From positions 44,124-108,123 of the forward strand of contig NZ_VLJP01000078.1 of assembly GCF_007829525.1 (NCBI RefSeq): a DNA stretch of 64,000 nucleotides, given 5' to 3'. Every line of letters begins with the position of its first letter. Within the stretch, counting starts at the first letter, position 1. The position numbers and the translations under genes were made by a program. This document shows, piece by piece, positions 62,452 to 64,000 of the stretch. The notes below the pieces were generated by a model, which did no database searches, was not told the origin of the DNA, and worked only from the letters and a program-made list of their open reading frames with translations. Origin of the DNA: Mesorhizobium sp. J18 (GTDB lineage: Bacteria; Pseudomonadota; Alphaproteobacteria; Rhizobiales; Rhizobiaceae).

Positions 62452-62870
62452 GTCCACTCCCAAGCGAATCAATGCAATCTATCCTGCCGCGAGCCCCGAC
62501 GAAAAAGAAAAACGCCTTCTGCAGCCAACCGCATGGCAGTTGGTCACATTTTTCGATGAATCCGACTGAAATGCGACCGAAAGAGAAGGCATCCAGCCCT
62601 GATTCAACACATTTTTCCACCACAATGGGCCGATTTTCCCGCGCTTACCGGGGCAGGGGCGGGATCGCGCGCAAAAATGCCGCATGCATCCCACCATGCC
62701 TTTCTTGCGGATCGAATGAGAGTATGGTTTGAACGCGCGTGATAAAGCCCGGCTGCCATGATGGCGACGAGATTGTCGTCGCGGATGCGCTCAAGCTCGG
62801 GGCCTGCCAGTGCGGCTGCCGGCCGGCGCGGTTGCGCCGCGATCTTGTCGATCGGGAGATGAAGAGGGTG
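62452..62870. other. Intergenic region between ialB-like gene and coxB
   Basis: About 420 bp that must contain the promoters of the ialB-tldD-cobB and coxBA transcripts. It has A-rich patches (AAAAAGAAAAA, near 62501) and imperfect repeats (CCAAC/GTTGG around 62525-62543). No convincing promoter, FnrL/FixK box or small gene was found. An open frame from 62739 leads into coxB but does not look like protein. Confidence 0.5.
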
Positions 62871-63737
62871 ATGAAGAAATTCCTTGCGATCCTTGGCGTT
62901 CCCGCGCTGCTCGCCGCAACAACCGCGACATTTGCCGCGCAGCCTGAGTCGTGGCAGACACGTTTTCAGCCGCCGGCAACCCCGATCATGCGTCAGATCG
63001 AATGGTTCGAGGCCTATACTCTTTGGTTCATCGTGCCGATCACTCTGCTGGTGCTGGCGCTTCTTGCCTGGTGCATCATCCGCTACCGGGCCAGCGCCAA
63101 CCCTACGCCTTCGCGCACCAGCCACAATACGATGATCGAGGTTCTGTGGACTGTCGGCCCGGTGGTGGTGCTGCTGTTCATCGCCGTTCCGTCCTTCCAG
63201 CTTCTGACGGCGCAATATACGCCCAGCGAGGAGCCGACCATGACGGTCAAGGCGACCGGCGTGCAGTGGTACTGGGACTACGAATACCAGTATGACGAGC
63301 CGCTCACCTTCTCCTCGCTCATGCTGCAGGAAGGGGACCGGGAGGCTGCCGGCAAGCAGGATGTGGCGGCATATCCGCGGCTCCTGGCGGTCGACAACGA
63401 GATGGTCGTGCCTGTCGACACCACCATCCGGCTTCTGGTCACCGGCAGTGACGTGATCCACGCCTTCGCCATGCCGGCATTCGGAATCAAGGTCGACGCC
63501 GTGCCGGGCCGCATCAACGAGACCTGGTTCAGGGCCGAAACCGAGGGCCTTTATTACGGCCAGTGCTCGGAACTGTGCGGCAAGGATCATGCCTTCATGC
63601 CGATCGCAATCCGCGTGGTCTCGGCGGAACAGTATGAGAGCTGGCTGACGGCCGCGCAGACCGATCTGGAGGGCGCGAACCGGAATCTGATGGCGCAAAT
63701 CGAAAGCGGGAAAAAGCTTGCGGCCGCGGGCAATTGA
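62871..63737 (+). CDS. coxB: Cytochrome c oxidase subunit II
   Basis: CuA-bearing subunit of the aa3-type terminal oxidase. It receives electrons from cytochrome c on the periplasmic side. The 288-residue protein has a signal peptide (FLAILGVPALLAATTATFAA), two membrane helices (LWFIVPITLLVLALLAWCIIRY and TVGPVVVLLFIAVPSFQLL), and the CuA site VIHAFAMPAF with GQCSELCGKDHAFMP (two Cys, His and Met). ATG 62871 is chosen as the start at the signal peptide; ATG 62859 is in frame. coxA follows 37 bp later. Confidence 0.96.
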   Translation: MKKFLAILGVPALLAATTATFAAQPESWQTRFQPPATPIMRQIEWFEAYTLWFIVPITLLVLALLAWCIIRYRASANPTPSRTSHNTMIEVLWTVGPVVVLLFIAVPSFQLLTAQYTPSEEPTMTVKATGVQWYWDYEYQYDEPLTFSSLMLQEGDREAAGKQDVAAYPRLLAVDNEMVVPVDTTIRLLVTGSDVIHAFAMPAFGIKVDAVPGRINETWFRAETEGLYYGQCSELCGKDHAFMPIAIRVVSAEQYESWLTAAQTDLEGANRNLMAQIESGKKLAAAGN

Positions 63738-63774
63738 GCCCGGCATCGGCCAGTAAGGACAATGGAGCGGTAAA

Positions 63775-64000
63775 ATGGCAGGCGCAGCGACTCACGACGC
63801 TCACGATCACAAGCCTCACGGCTGGGTCCGGTGGGTTTATTCGACCAACCATAAGGACATCGGGACGCTTTACCTGATATTCGCGATCTGCGCTGGCATC
63901 ATCGGCGGCGCCCTGTCCGTCGTCATGCGCATGGAGCTCCAGGAGCCGGGAATCCAGATTTTCCACGGCCTGGCCGCCATGGTCTACGGCTTTGAGGGCG
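63775..64000 (+). CDS. coxA: Cytochrome c oxidase subunit I, N-terminal part, cut by window edge
   Basis: Catalytic haem a/a3-CuB subunit of the oxidase. Only the first 75 codons are visible: a His-rich start ([16 protein letters not shown]), then [19 protein letters not shown], the family signature of the first helix, and [16 protein letters not shown] 63775 follows GGAGCGG. The frame runs off the right edge. With coxB it begins the coxBA(C) operon. Confidence 0.97.
   Translation, partial: MAGAATHDAHDHKPHGWVRWVYSTNHKDIGTLYLIFAICAGIIGGALSVVMRMELQEPGIQIFHGLAAMVYGFEG

Noticed and set aside
62739-62870. 44-codon leader before coxB
   Set aside because: Cys/Arg-rich chance sequence; the signal peptide begins at 62871.

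Overview
The window is a dense, GC-rich stretch of chromosome from an alphaproteobacterium. Several things point to the Hyphomicrobiales (Rhizobiales), probably near Mesorhizobium, Aquamicrobium or Nitratireductor: a rhizobial-type frcBCA fructose transporter with a divergent ROK regulator, a BacA-type peptide transporter, the split F0 gene cluster atpI-B-E-F'-F, the order deacetylase-xseB-dxs-tlyA-RNA methyltransferase, a RibB protein with a degenerate RibA half, an IalB-family protein, and a LexA box of the alphaproteobacterial direct-repeat type. The taxonomic placement is inference from gene content. No rRNA, tRNA, CRISPR array, phage or intact insertion sequence was recognised.

Layout. 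1-0.9 kb: groEL (cut by the window edge) and groES behind a CIRCE element. 0.96-6.2 kb: a sugar module of D-lyxose isomerase, frcA, frcC and frcB on the minus strand, with a divergent ROK regulator and a perfect 12-bp inverted-repeat operator between them. 6.3-9.9 kb: sitABCD-type manganese/iron ABC transporter behind a Fur/Mur-like box. 9.9-15.7 kb: glycine-zipper lipoprotein, BCCT betaine/choline transporter, MFS transporter, BacA/SbmA transporter and a polysaccharide deacetylase. 15.9-22.2 kb: YfgM-like protein, Der GTPase, SleB-type hydrolase and the ATP synthase F0 cluster. 22.3-30.9 kb: RNase HII and an SplB-like radical SAM protein behind an SOS box, small glycosyltransferase, CoaX, MoaB, IspE, S49 peptidase, TrmN6-like methyltransferase, DUF2007 protein and polyprenyl diphosphate synthase. 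31-40 kb: TPR-LysM protein, glyQ, isochorismatase-family hydrolase, glyS, Sua5 and a FAD oxidoreductase. 40-46.5 kb: phosphoglycerate-mutase-like phosphatase, fabI, DnaJ-like protein, surface lipoprotein, pdxH, enoyl-CoA hydratase and acyl-CoA dehydrogenase. 46.6-53.2 kb: zinc-finger-like small protein, purD, ubiA, DUF6101-like and DUF1344 proteins, aroC and ribBX. 53.2-60.4 kb: deacetylase, xseB, a vapC remnant, pirin, dxs, tlyA, RNA methyltransferase and a sirtuin. 60.4-64 kb: tldD, ialB-like gene, coxB and the start of coxA.

The functions are mostly core: protein folding, nutrient uptake, ATP synthesis, cytochrome oxidase, isoprenoid and ubiquinone synthesis (ispE, dxs, polyprenyl synthase, ubiA), glycyl-tRNA synthesis, cofactors and RNA modification. 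No complete, clearly new multi-gene system is visible. The most interesting signals are small: two palindromic elements inserted in frame inside glyS; an SOS box in front of the SplB-like gene; a C-terminal PIN-toxin remnant in frame directly after the xseB stop codon; the replacement of a sugar kinase gene by a D-lyxose isomerase gene in the frc operon; and several unclassified intergenic palindromes.
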